Below are positions 45,082-53,464 of a stretch of DNA of 64,000 bases, piece by piece (the first letter of the stretch is position 1; each line of letters begins with the position of its first letter). Origin of the DNA: an uncultured Gammaproteobacteria bacterium (lineage in GTDB: Bacteria; Pseudomonadota; Gammaproteobacteria; Pseudomonadales; Pseudohongiellaceae); contig CAJXRP010000001.1 in NCBI GenBank assembly GCA_913060495.1, forward strand, positions 184,454 through 248,453, written 5' to 3'. The position numbers and the translations under genes were made by a program. The notes under the pieces were generated by a model. The model was not told where the DNA came from. It searched no databases and saw only the letters and a program-made list of their open reading frames with translations.

Positions 45082-46089
45082 TTAGGCTTTGTAGTAATCT
45101 CGATACCAGTCGATGAAGCGCGCAATGCCAGTCGCAATCTTAGTTTCCGGCTTGTAGCCGACATAGTCTGCCAGTGCCGTCACATCGGCGCTAGTCTCCG
45201 GTACGTCTCCTGCCTGCATAGGCAAGAAGTTTTTCAGCGAGCTCTTCCCTACGCAGTCTTCAATGGTTTCTATATAGCGCATGAGCTCCACGGGATTGCC
45301 GCCGCCAATATTGAAAATTCGGTAAGGGACATTGCTTATAGCCGGGTCCGGACTCTCTGAATCAAACGCATTGCTTGGAGTAGCGACCTTGTCGATCGTG
45401 CGGACTACGCCCTCTACGATGTCGTCGATATAAGTGAAGTCTCGTTTGTGATTTCCATTATTGAATACGTCGATTGGCTTACCCGCGAGTATCGCCTTAG
45501 TAAACAAGTACAAGGCCATATCTGGGCGACCCCAAGGACCGTAGACTGTAAAGAATCGGAGGCCGGTAGTAGGAAGTGAAAAAAGATGGCTATAAGTATG
45601 GGCGAATAGTTCGTTGGCCTTTTTACTTGCCGCATAAAGGCTAACAGGGTGGTCTACACTGCTGTGTACCGAAAAGGGTAGCGCTGTATTGTTGCCGTAG
45701 ACGGAACTGCTGGAAGCGTAGACGAGATGTTCTACTGTGTTGTGCCGGCAACCTTCGAGGATGTTTACGAAACCCTCAAGGTTCGCGCTCACATAGGCTT
45801 GCGGGTTCTTAAGGGAATAGCGAACTCCAGCCTGCGCCGCTAGATTAACTACTCGTTGAGGTTGCTGTTCCTTGAATATGGAGGCAATGGCTTCAGCGTC
45901 TTCGAGGTCTTTTTTGAAATTTATAAAGTTCTCGTGATTTTCGAGCCGAGCAAGTCGGGCCTTCTTCAATTCTACATCGTAGTAGTCGTTTAGATTGTCT
46001 ACGCCTATGACTTCATCGCCGCGTTCGAGAAGTCGTAGGGATAGTGCGTGTCCAATAAAACCAGCGCTACCAGTTACGAGTATTTTCAA
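45082..46089 (-). CDS. UDP-glucuronate 4-epimerase-like SDR
   Basis: 335-aa extended short-chain dehydrogenase. The NAD fold is [40 protein letters not shown] is characteristic of the UDP-glucuronate epimerase (CapI/LspL) branch. The catalytic Tyr-x3-Lys is in [11 protein letters not shown], with Ser in YASSSSVYG. It lies 27 bp downstream of a UDP-sugar dehydrogenase gene, so the two probably convert a UDP-hexose to a UDP-uronic acid and then epimerise it for a surface polysaccharide. The exact sugar is inferred. Confidence 0.85.
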   Translation of the reverse strand: MKILVTGSAGFIGHALSLRLLERGDEVIGVDNLNDYYDVELKKARLARLENHENFINFKKDLEDAEAIASIFKEQQPQRVVNLAAQAGVRYSLKNPQAYVSANLEGFVNILEGCRHNTVEHLVYASSSSVYGNNTALPFSVHSSVDHPVSLYAASKKANELFAHTYSHLFSLPTTGLRFFTVYGPWGRPDMALYLFTKAILAGKPIDVFNNGNHKRDFTYIDDIVEGVVRTIDKVATPSNAFDSESPDPAISNVPYRIFNIGGGNPVELMRYIETIEDCVGKSSLKNFLPMQAGDVPETSADVTALADYVGYKPETKIATGIARFIDWYRDYYKA

Positions 46090-46116
46090 TTTATAGTGTC
46101 CATCTGATTTAGTTTT

Positions 46117-47400
46117 CTAGAGGCTGCCATCTACTTCTTCTGATTCGAAAATGTGTTTGACATCAAATATTACTGATTTCTCTTTCGCGAAACAGCGTAT
46201 CCCTGCCGCGCTGAGATCTCTGAATTGGTCGTGTGCTACAGCAATAATAACAGCGTCATAACAATTTTCTTCTGGATTGTCGATAAGCAGTTTGGATGAT
46301 TCAGGATTTACCCAGGGATCGAATACGTCGATGTTGCAATGGTAAGACTGCAAAATTCCAATAATATCTACTACCCGTGTATTTCGAGTATCCGAGCAGT
46401 TTTCTTTGAAGGCTAGCCCTAATACTAAAATCCTGGAATCGATTACGTGAATTCGTTTCGAAAGCATTAGCTTTATGACGCGCTCAGCCACATAGGCACC
46501 CATTGAATCATTGATTCGCCGTCCTGCGAGAATCACTTCGGGGTGGTAACCAACCTGCTGTGCTTTATAGGTAAGGTAATACGGATCCACGCCGATGCAG
46601 TGGCCGCCTACAAGCCCGGGAGAGAAAGGCAAGAAGTTCCACTTGCTGCCTGCGGCGTTCAATACTTCCTGAGTATCTATGTCTAACCTGTCGAATAGGA
46701 TTGCTAGCTCATTAACTAGTGCAATGTTTAGATCACGTTGCGTATTTTCAATAACCTTGGCCGCCTCAGCTACCTTGATGCTGCTTGTTAGGTGCGTACC
46801 TGCCTCGATGATGCTTTTGTAGAGCTGGTCAACCGTTTGAGCCGCTTCCGGTGTCGAGCCAGAAGTTACTTTAACGATGTTGGTGAGGGAGTGTTTGCTG
46901 TCTCCGGGATTGATGCGTTCAGGGCTATATCCAACATAGAAATCCGTGTTGTAAGCCAAGCCAGATGTTTCACTGAGTAGCGGTACACATTCCTCTTCGG
47001 TCGCGCCTGGATAAACCGTAGATTCGAATATAACGGTGTTACCTTTTTTGAGGTTGGCGGCGACCATGCGTATTGCCTGTTTAACGGGTTCCAAGTCTGG
47101 TTGGTTCTGCTGGTCGACAGGTGTTGGGGCGGTGATTATGAAAAAGTCGCAGCCAGCGAGACAGTTTTTATCATCGCTGTATTCGATAGTAAGCGCTTCC
47201 TTGAGCTGATCGCCCGTCAATTCATTATTACTATCGACGCCCTTTTTAATCTCCGCGATCCGTTGTGAATTGATGTCGAAGCCTACGGTAGGGTAGATTT
47301 TACCGAAGGCGTGGGCGAGGGGTAAGCCAACATAGCCAAGACCAAGAATGGCTATGCGTGAGTTCTTACTGAGTGAGCTGCTTGTCGTGCTAGAGGCCAT
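46117..47400 (-). CDS. UDP-sugar 6-dehydrogenase, TviB/WbpA-type
   Basis: NAD-dependent nucleotide-sugar dehydrogenase, about 427 aa from the ATG ending at 47400 (MASSTTSSSLSKNSRIAILG). Longer in-frame starts reach 47595 but add sequence unlike the family. The NAD fold is IAILGLGYVGLPLAHAFG, the catalytic Cys is in PGLVGGHCIGVDPYYLTYKA, and VLGLAFKENCSDTRNTRVVD is the UDP-binding domain. This resembles TviB/WbpA (UDP-N-acetylhexosamine dehydrogenases) more than enteric Ugd. First gene of a two-gene leftward unit with the epimerase; no glycosyltransferases are adjacent. No strong Shine-Dalgarno was found, so the start is uncertain. Confidence 0.87.
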   Translation of the reverse strand: MASSTTSSSLSKNSRIAILGLGYVGLPLAHAFGKIYPTVGFDINSQRIAEIKKGVDSNNELTGDQLKEALTIEYSDDKNCLAGCDFFIITAPTPVDQQNQPDLEPVKQAIRMVAANLKKGNTVIFESTVYPGATEEECVPLLSETSGLAYNTDFYVGYSPERINPGDSKHSLTNIVKVTSGSTPEAAQTVDQLYKSIIEAGTHLTSSIKVAEAAKVIENTQRDLNIALVNELAILFDRLDIDTQEVLNAAGSKWNFLPFSPGLVGGHCIGVDPYYLTYKAQQVGYHPEVILAGRRINDSMGAYVAERVIKLMLSKRIHVIDSRILVLGLAFKENCSDTRNTRVVDIIGILQSYHCNIDVFDPWVNPESSKLLIDNPEENCYDAVIIAVAHDQFRDLSAAGIRCFAKEKSVIFDVKHIFESEEVDGSL

Positions 47401-47606
47401 GAGCGCTGAAATACCCATCATTATTTGTGCGAAGCTGGATTCTACTCGATATGAGGATGACTTTGCGACCAGGATATAGCAGTTATCGAGCCAAGGATGT
47501 GGTGATTTGAGAGTGATTCGCTGTGATATACTGGCGCGCTCGTAGGATGGGTGGGGCAGTGTAGAAGCGCTGTAAAGCCTTGAAGCAAATAGCATAGGGT
47601 TTAGTG

Positions 47607-48509
47607 ATGGCAGAATTCAACAACATAGGGCTCGTGGGGCGACCTAGCCATGCCGGAGTGGTGGATACGCTGCGTCGGCTGTTGGATTTTTTGAGTGCTA
47701 AAGAGCTTACAGTTTTTGTGGACGATCTGACGGCAGAGCTTGTTAGCGGTCATGGGCAAAAGCAATGCAAGCGGGCAGAACTGTCCAAGTTTTGTGATCT
47801 AGTGATAGTGGTTGGCGGCGATGGCAGTATGCTAAACGTGGCTAAATTTGTGGCATCCGATCAGGTGCCAGTGATTGGTATAAACCGCGGCCGGCTAGGC
47901 TTTCTTACCGATATTCTTCCTGATGAATTGGAAGAGGGCATCGCTGCAGTTTTAGATGGTAGTTACAGTGTCGACTCTAGATTCTTGCTAGACGTAGCGG
48001 CGCGGCCGAACTCATCGGATAGCTCTGAAGATCAGCACCTCGGATCTGCCCTGAATGACGTGGTCCTGCATCCTGGCAAGGCTGCGCAGATGATAAAGTT
48101 CGAGCTCTTTATTGACGGTAAGTTTGTCTACAGTCAGGAATCCGATGGTCTTATCGTTGCAACCCCCACTGGATCTACGGCTTATGCGCTTTCTGCTGGC
48201 GGGCCTATCATGCATCCGGGGCTGAATGCCGTTGTGTTGGTGCCTATGTATCCGCACTCACTGGGTAACCGTCCGATAGTAGTAGATGGCGATAGCGAGA
48301 TCCGGATTGTGGTTTCTTCCAAAGAGAGCCTCGAGCCGCAGGTTAGTTGTGATGGCCAAGTGTTATATACCGCTCAAGCAGGTGATGAGCTTATAGTGCG
48401 TAAGAAAGATGTACCCTTGAAGCTCATTCATCCGCCGGAGCACACCTTCTATCAGGCTTGTCGCAGTAAGTTAGGCTGGGGCAGTCGTTTGGTCAGGGAT
48501 GATGATTAG
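47607..48509 (+). CDS. nadK: NAD kinase
   Basis: 300-aa ATP-dependent kinase making NADP from NAD. GGDGSMLNVAKF (about 73-84) carries the catalytic Asp, and LNDVVLHPGKAAQMIKFELF, DGLIVATPTGSTAYALSAGGPI and SCDGQ are conserved. The start is ATG 47607; a GTG one codon upstream is also in frame. It is divergent from the UDP-sugar dehydrogenase gene, and its stop overlaps the rhomboid start by 11 bp. Confidence 0.96.
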   Translation: MAEFNNIGLVGRPSHAGVVDTLRRLLDFLSAKELTVFVDDLTAELVSGHGQKQCKRAELSKFCDLVIVVGGDGSMLNVAKFVASDQVPVIGINRGRLGFLTDILPDELEEGIAAVLDGSYSVDSRFLLDVAARPNSSDSSEDQHLGSALNDVVLHPGKAAQMIKFELFIDGKFVYSQESDGLIVATPTGSTAYALSAGGPIMHPGLNAVVLVPMYPHSLGNRPIVVDGDSEIRIVVSSKESLEPQVSCDGQVLYTAQAGDELIVRKKDVPLKLIHPPEHTFYQACRSKLGWGSRLVRDDD

Positions 48510-49380
48510 AGCGGCAAGCTTGCCCATAGAAGTTAATTTGTTGCGCTTTAGTCGATTCATGCAGGCTCAGGGTATCGCTCATCGTATTAATGAGGAATCT
48601 GGCCAGCAGGTGATCTGGGTTGAAGGTGAGCAACAGGCGACTCTGGTTCGTGACACTCTGGCGAGCTGGCCTTTCGATGAAGATGCCTCTCTAGACGAAC
48701 ATTCTGCTTCCAAATCGCAGCCTCTATTCAGCCCGGCTGCATTGATTCGTAAACTCATTTTGGCATTCCTCCGTGCTCCGGTAAGTTTTAGCCTAATTTT
48801 GGCGTGCTTATTAGTTGCCTTGTTTAGTTATCTTGGTACACAGCCGCAACGTGTGGCGATTCTGTTCTATCCGGTGCTGGATAATTCAGGGTTGCTCCCC
48901 CTGTTGGCAAGTATAGATAGCCCGGCGGAAATACTGCGCAGTTTGAGTCCTATGCTGCTGCATTTCGGAGAGCTGCACTTAGTCTTTAATATGATGTGGC
49001 TGTGGTATTTTGGGCGTCAATTAGAGGGTGCGCAACCGCGCTGGCTATTTGTCCTGCTGATAGTGTTTTGTTCATTTGTTGGAAATACCGCACAATATTT
49101 GTCTAGTGGATACAGCAATTTCGGAGGCATGTCCGGCGTTGTCTATGGTTTGGTTGGTTATACCTGGGTCGTGCATACATTTATGCCGCGCAGTAATTTG
49201 CTTATTAATAGCAAGATGTTTGTGGTGTTTGTTATCGCACTGATCGCAATGGAAGTAGTTGCCTCATCTTGGATAGCGAGTGCGGCGCACCTTGGGGGCT
49301 TAGTGGCTGGCCTGATAGTAGGTGTGGGGGCAGTGGGTATATATCGGTTCCTGCTCGGCCGTGGTGCAATTGGCAGCTAA
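48499..49380 (+). CDS. glpG: rhomboid intramembrane protease, GlpG-like
   Basis: 293-aa serine protease of the inner membrane. Residues 1-70 are the cytosolic GlpG N-terminal domain (IEVNLLRFSRFMQAQGIAHR). Six hydrophobic segments follow between 85 and 290. The catalytic Ser212 is in FGGMSGVVYGLVG and the catalytic His264 in SAAHLGGLVAGL; LHLVFNMMWLWYFGRQLE is the conserved second segment. It overlaps nadK by 11 bp and is translationally coupled to it. Its substrates are unknown. Confidence 0.92.
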   Translation: MMIRAASLPIEVNLLRFSRFMQAQGIAHRINEESGQQVIWVEGEQQATLVRDTLASWPFDEDASLDEHSASKSQPLFSPAALIRKLILAFLRAPVSFSLILACLLVALFSYLGTQPQRVAILFYPVLDNSGLLPLLASIDSPAEILRSLSPMLLHFGELHLVFNMMWLWYFGRQLEGAQPRWLFVLLIVFCSFVGNTAQYLSSGYSNFGGMSGVVYGLVGYTWVVHTFMPRSNLLINSKMFVVFVIALIAMEVVASSWIASAAHLGGLVAGLIVGVGAVGIYRFLLGRGAIGS

Positions 49381-49438
49381 GCTGGGAAAGTTTGAGTATT
49401 CGAACTTGGATGAAAAATTTACTAAGAGGTTGGATGGA

Positions 49439-49777
49439 ATGTCTGATAGCAAGCAACAAGGTTTCGAAGAGCTTTTCATGCACAGGCCAGAATCTGTAGA
49501 GCAGTTAATAGATGGAATGAATTCCGATGTCTACGACTCTTTGAAGCTTGCTGTAGAGCTTGGCAAATGGGGTGATGGAGTCCGTCTCAATCCGCAGCAG
49601 ATTGATTTCTGTATGCAGATGATCATATTGTATGAAGCGAAACATCTGTCGGAGCAAGATAGAGTGGGATTCGATCTTTCCGCTAGCTGCAAGAGTAAAG
49701 CCGCTCCAGAACAAGCGCAGACTATTTCCATAATAGAGAATACTGACTCCGACAATTCAGCAGGGAGCGAAGCATGA
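49439..49777 (+). CDS. DUF1315 (YeaC-like) protein
   Basis: Small cytoplasmic protein, 112 aa from the ATG at 49439 (MSDSKQQGFEELFMHRPESV). The DUF1315 core is MNSDVYDSLKLAVELGKWGD followed by GVRLNPQQIDFCMQMIILYE and AKHLSEQDRVGF. A polar C-terminal tail (KSKAAPEQAQTIS) is probably disordered. The frame is open further upstream within glpG, but the core sets the likely start. It overlaps the next gene by 4 bp (ATGA). Function unknown. Confidence 0.8.
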   Translation: MSDSKQQGFEELFMHRPESVEQLIDGMNSDVYDSLKLAVELGKWGDGVRLNPQQIDFCMQMIILYEAKHLSEQDRVGFDLSASCKSKAAPEQAQTISIIENTDSDNSAGSEA

Positions 49778-50601
49778 AGAACATAGGGCAGGGAACGCTA
49801 AGAAAGATGCATACCCGGCTTGCGCAGCCCGTAGAATATCAGCTGCGTCTAGGTGACGAGGAGATTCCACTTAATCCGTTCCTGGAAAAGAAAATCAGTT
49901 TGCAGTACAGCGGGCTCATCAATTGTGTGAATTGCGGCCGGAAAACAAACAAGAGTTTCAATTCAGGCTACTGCTATCCTTGTTTTCAAAAACTGGCCGA
50001 GTGCGATTCCTGCATCATTCATCCGGAGAGGTGTCACTTCGATCAGGGTACTTGTCGTGACCCTGCCTGGGGTGAGCGCTTTTGCTTGCAGGACCACATC
50101 GTCTATCTGGCGAATTCGTCTGGGCTTAAGGTGGGCATAACGCGGGGCACACAAGTCCCTACGCGCTGGATCGATCAGGGGGCGACTCAAGCGCTCGCAA
50201 TTATTCGAGTTCGCACCAGACTGCAGTCCGGTGCAGTGGAGGTTATGTTTAAACAATTTGTCGCCGACAAGACTAACTGGCGAGACATGCTCAAGGGCGA
50301 GGCCGCGCCATTAGATATGCACGCCGAGGCGAAGCGCTTAGTTGCCCAGTGTCAGCCAGATTTGAAAGAGCTTGAAGACAAATTTGGGTTCTTCGCAATC
50401 AGCGTTCTGAATGGCGTCGACGTGGTATCGATTGATTATCCAGTTGTGAGTTATCCGGAGAAAGTAACGTCTCTCAACTTCGACAAGACTCCGATAGTGG
50501 AAGGGACCTTGTTAGGCATTAAAGGGCAATATTTGATCCTGGATTCCGGCGTAATTAATATGCGCCGCTTTGCGGGCTATGAAGTCGCGCTTCACAGTTA
50601 A
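49774..50601 (+). CDS. DUF2797 protein with zinc cluster and GIY-YIG-like core
   Basis: 275-aa protein of the DUF2797 family. The N-terminal half is Cys-rich: LINCVNCGRKTNKS, GYCYPCFQKLAECDSC, HPERCHFDQGTCRDP, FCLQDH, suggesting one or two zinc sites. The following YLANSSGLKVGITRGTQVPT and TRWIDQGATQA resemble a GIY-YIG nuclease core, but a catalytic Glu is not obvious. The C-terminal 70 residues are beta-rich (GTLLGIKGQYLILDSGVINM). Overlaps the DUF1315 gene. Activity is unknown. Confidence 0.82.
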   Translation: MKNIGQGTLRKMHTRLAQPVEYQLRLGDEEIPLNPFLEKKISLQYSGLINCVNCGRKTNKSFNSGYCYPCFQKLAECDSCIIHPERCHFDQGTCRDPAWGERFCLQDHIVYLANSSGLKVGITRGTQVPTRWIDQGATQALAIIRVRTRLQSGAVEVMFKQFVADKTNWRDMLKGEAAPLDMHAEAKRLVAQCQPDLKELEDKFGFFAISVLNGVDVVSIDYPVVSYPEKVTSLNFDKTPIVEGTLLGIKGQYLILDSGVINMRRFAGYEVALHS

Positions 50602-50674
50602 ATGTAAGTTAGTGCCCAGTGACTTCAATCTGGGTGTATTTTTATTAACAGCTAAACAGACAGAGTACTAGATT

Positions 50675-53368
50675 ATGAAAAACCCATCGGCCAGAACTAC
50701 CTATTTGAAGGACTATAGGCCGCCAGCATTTACCATCGAAACGACAGATCTGCATTTTGATCTCTATGAGGATCATGCGACAGTTGTCTCAAAGCTACTG
50801 TTTAAATGTAGCGATGGTGCCGACTCCAATAGCTTGCAGTTACGCGGGCAGCTGCTGCAGCTAGAAAAAGTCTTGATTAATGGTCAGCTACTTAAAGATG
50901 GGCAGTACATAAAAGACGATGAAGGCCTAACTATTCCCGATTTGGATTCATTGCTCGGGACGTCATTTAAAGAATTTCAGTTTGAATGTCACACAAGAAT
51001 CGAGCCGCAAAATAACACTGCTCTGGAGGGCCTGTATAAGTCGAAGAAGATGTTCTGCACGCAGTGTGAGGCAGAAGGCTTTCGTCGCATCACTTATTAT
51101 CTAGACCGCCCCGATGTCATGTCTATATTCACCACCACGGTAACGGCGGAAAAAGCCAAGTATCCGATATTGCTTTCCAACGGAAATAATATTGCGAGTG
51201 GCGTGGTTGATGGAGCGCCCGAAAGGCACTGGGTAACTTGGGAAGATCCATTTAAGAAGCCGAGCTACCTGTTTGCTCTGGTGGCGGGAGACCTCGTAAG
51301 CCTTGATGATACATTTGTCACTTGCAGCGATCGAGAGATTGAGCTGCGGATTTTCGTCGAAGAAAAGGACATCGATAAATGTGATCACGCCATGCTATCG
51401 CTGAAAAACTCCATGCGTTGGGATGAGAAGGTCTATGGCCGAGAATATGATCTCGATATATTCATGATCGTCGCCGTCGATGACTTCAACATGGGCGCGA
51501 TGGAAAACAAAGGCCTGAATGTATTTAACACCTCCTGTGTACTTGCCAGCCCCAAGACCACTACGGATTTTTCCTTTCAACGTGTGGAAGCGGTTGTAGC
51601 TCATGAATATTTTCACAATTGGTCTGGCAATCGAGTAACTTGCAGAGATTGGTTTCAGTTAAGCCTTAAAGAAGGTTTTACGGTCTATCGTGATTCTGAA
51701 TTTTCCGCGGACATGGGCTCGCGCACGGTGAAGAGAGTCGAGGACGTTTCATTCTTGCAGACTGTGCAGTTTGCTGAAGATGGCGGTCCTATGGCACATT
51801 CGGTGCGACCTGATTCTTATATGGAAATTTCGAATTTCTACACCGTTACTATTTATGAGAAGGGTGCAGAGGTTGTTCGCATGATCGCCTTGTTGCTCGG
51901 GCCTGAGAAGTTTAGAGCGGGTAGTGATTTATACTTTGAAAGGCATGATGGTCAGGCTGTAACGACAGAGGATTTTGTGAAGGCCATGGAAGATGCAAGT
52001 GGCATCGACCTAGGTCAGTTTCGAAACTGGTACTACCAAGCAGGCACACCTGTTGTCTCTGTTCGAAGTGAGTTCGACGCCGCTAATAAGCGTTACATTC
52101 TGCATGTTAGCCAGTCCTGCCCGGATACTCCGGGGCAATCAAACAAGAAACCTTTAACAGTGCCGTTGCGATTAGGTCTGCTGGCCAGCGATGGTAAAGA
52201 CTTGCCGTTGAAGCTGCTCGGTGATGATGCGTCGACAGACGAAACTGATAGGGTCTTATCCCTAGTTGATAAAGAGCAGCAATTCGTCTTCGAGGGCATA
52301 GAGTCTGAGCCAATACCCTCTTTGTTGCGCGGCTTTAGCGCGCCGGTGAAGCTGCGTTATGAGTATTCTCGCGCTGAGCTATTATTTCTTATGGTCAACG
52401 ATAGCGATGGCTTCAACCGTTGGAATGCTTCTCAGTTGCTTACCATTGGATTGATAGATGAGCTGCAGGCTGATTTGGTGGCGGGTAAGGATTTAACCCT
52501 TCCGCAAAGCCTAGTAGACGCTTATGCCGGCGTACTCGAGTCGACCTTGTCTGATCCTAGTGTAGATAAAGCCATGGTGGCGCAGCTGCTTACGCTTCCG
52601 ACAGTTGGTTCTTTGATTGAGAGAGCCGAGGTTGCCGATGTCGAAAGCATTCATCATGTGCGTGAATTTTTGTTGAATGGACTCGCCGATAAATTCTATG
52701 GAATGTTCCTCGACGTTTATACAGCTAACACCAGTGATGCCGCGTATGCGGCGGACGCTGAATCGATAGCCAGAAGGTCGCTTAAGAATCTAGCGCTGTC
52801 CTACCTGATGCGAGCTGACAAGGATGAGGCGGTTGCCTTGGCGAATGAGCAGTTTGTTCAGGCTAGCAATATGACTGACCAGCTGTCGGGCCTACGTTGC
52901 CTCGTCAATAGCGGGGCAGAGGCCGCAGTCGACTTAAAGCGCAATGCGCTAAATAGTTTCTATAATCAGTGGAGTCATGAGCCGCTGGTAGTTGATCAAT
53001 GGTTTATCGCGCAGGCGGTGTGTCAGCTTCCTGGAAGTTTAGCTCAGGTTAAGCAATTGCTTGAGCACAAGGACTTCGATATTCGTAATCCCAATAAGGT
53101 GCGTTCCTTGATTGGAGCATTCTGCAGCCAGAATCATGTAGGATTTCATGATGTCAGTGGCGAGGGTTATGAATTCTTGGCGGATCAAGTTTTGATTCTC
53201 GATAAGCTGAACCCACAAATAGCCTCTAGGCTCCTAACACCTCTAACACGGTGGCGGAAGTTTAGTGCTCAGCGTCAAGGTTTAATGCAGGTGCAGCTAC
53301 AGCGCATCAAGGCGCAAGAAGAGTTATCGAAAGACTTGTTCGAAGTCGTAGAGAAGAGCACGATCTAA
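50675..53368 (+). CDS. pepN: aminopeptidase N
   Basis: M1 zinc aminopeptidase, 897 aa, the length of the bacterial PepN type, hydrolysing a broad set of peptides in the cytoplasm. Substrate motif GAMENKGLNVF is near 272-282. Zinc and catalytic residues HEYFHNW are at 310-316 (His310, Glu311, His314) with the third ligand Glu in LSLKEGF, and the catalytic Tyr is in NFYTVTIYEKGAEVVRM. The C-terminal half is the helical superhelix domain. Ends at a strong terminator shared with the convergent acnB. Confidence 0.96.
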   Translation: MKNPSARTTYLKDYRPPAFTIETTDLHFDLYEDHATVVSKLLFKCSDGADSNSLQLRGQLLQLEKVLINGQLLKDGQYIKDDEGLTIPDLDSLLGTSFKEFQFECHTRIEPQNNTALEGLYKSKKMFCTQCEAEGFRRITYYLDRPDVMSIFTTTVTAEKAKYPILLSNGNNIASGVVDGAPERHWVTWEDPFKKPSYLFALVAGDLVSLDDTFVTCSDREIELRIFVEEKDIDKCDHAMLSLKNSMRWDEKVYGREYDLDIFMIVAVDDFNMGAMENKGLNVFNTSCVLASPKTTTDFSFQRVEAVVAHEYFHNWSGNRVTCRDWFQLSLKEGFTVYRDSEFSADMGSRTVKRVEDVSFLQTVQFAEDGGPMAHSVRPDSYMEISNFYTVTIYEKGAEVVRMIALLLGPEKFRAGSDLYFERHDGQAVTTEDFVKAMEDASGIDLGQFRNWYYQAGTPVVSVRSEFDAANKRYILHVSQSCPDTPGQSNKKPLTVPLRLGLLASDGKDLPLKLLGDDASTDETDRVLSLVDKEQQFVFEGIESEPIPSLLRGFSAPVKLRYEYSRAELLFLMVNDSDGFNRWNASQLLTIGLIDELQADLVAGKDLTLPQSLVDAYAGVLESTLSDPSVDKAMVAQLLTLPTVGSLIERAEVADVESIHHVREFLLNGLADKFYGMFLDVYTANTSDAAYAADAESIARRSLKNLALSYLMRADKDEAVALANEQFVQASNMTDQLSGLRCLVNSGAEAAVDLKRNALNSFYNQWSHEPLVVDQWFIAQAVCQLPGSLAQVKQLLEHKDFDIRNPNKVRSLIGAFCSQNHVGFHDVSGEGYEFLADQVLILDKLNPQIASRLLTPLTRWRKFSAQRQGLMQVQLQRIKAQEELSKDLFEVVEKSTI

Positions 53369-53414
53369 TTCCCGCTTATAGAGGCGATAGAGCTGGAAGA
53401 AATAGTGAAGCAAT

Positions 53415-53442
53415 AAAAAAGGTGGCCTAGGCCACCTTTTTT
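53415..53442. terminator. bidirectional terminator between pepN and acnB
   Basis: A perfect 7-bp GGTGGCC/GGCCACC stem (53421-53427 with 53430-53436) around a 2-nt TA centre, flanked by six A on the left and six T on the right. It works for both strands and lies between the convergent genes. Confidence 0.88.
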
Positions 53443-53464
53443 ATTCAGTCGAAGTTTGCGTTTT

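Noticed and set aside
47401..47595. N-terminal extension of the UDP-sugar dehydrogenase
   Set aside because: Adds 65 residues unlike the family and covers the likely divergent promoter region with nadK.
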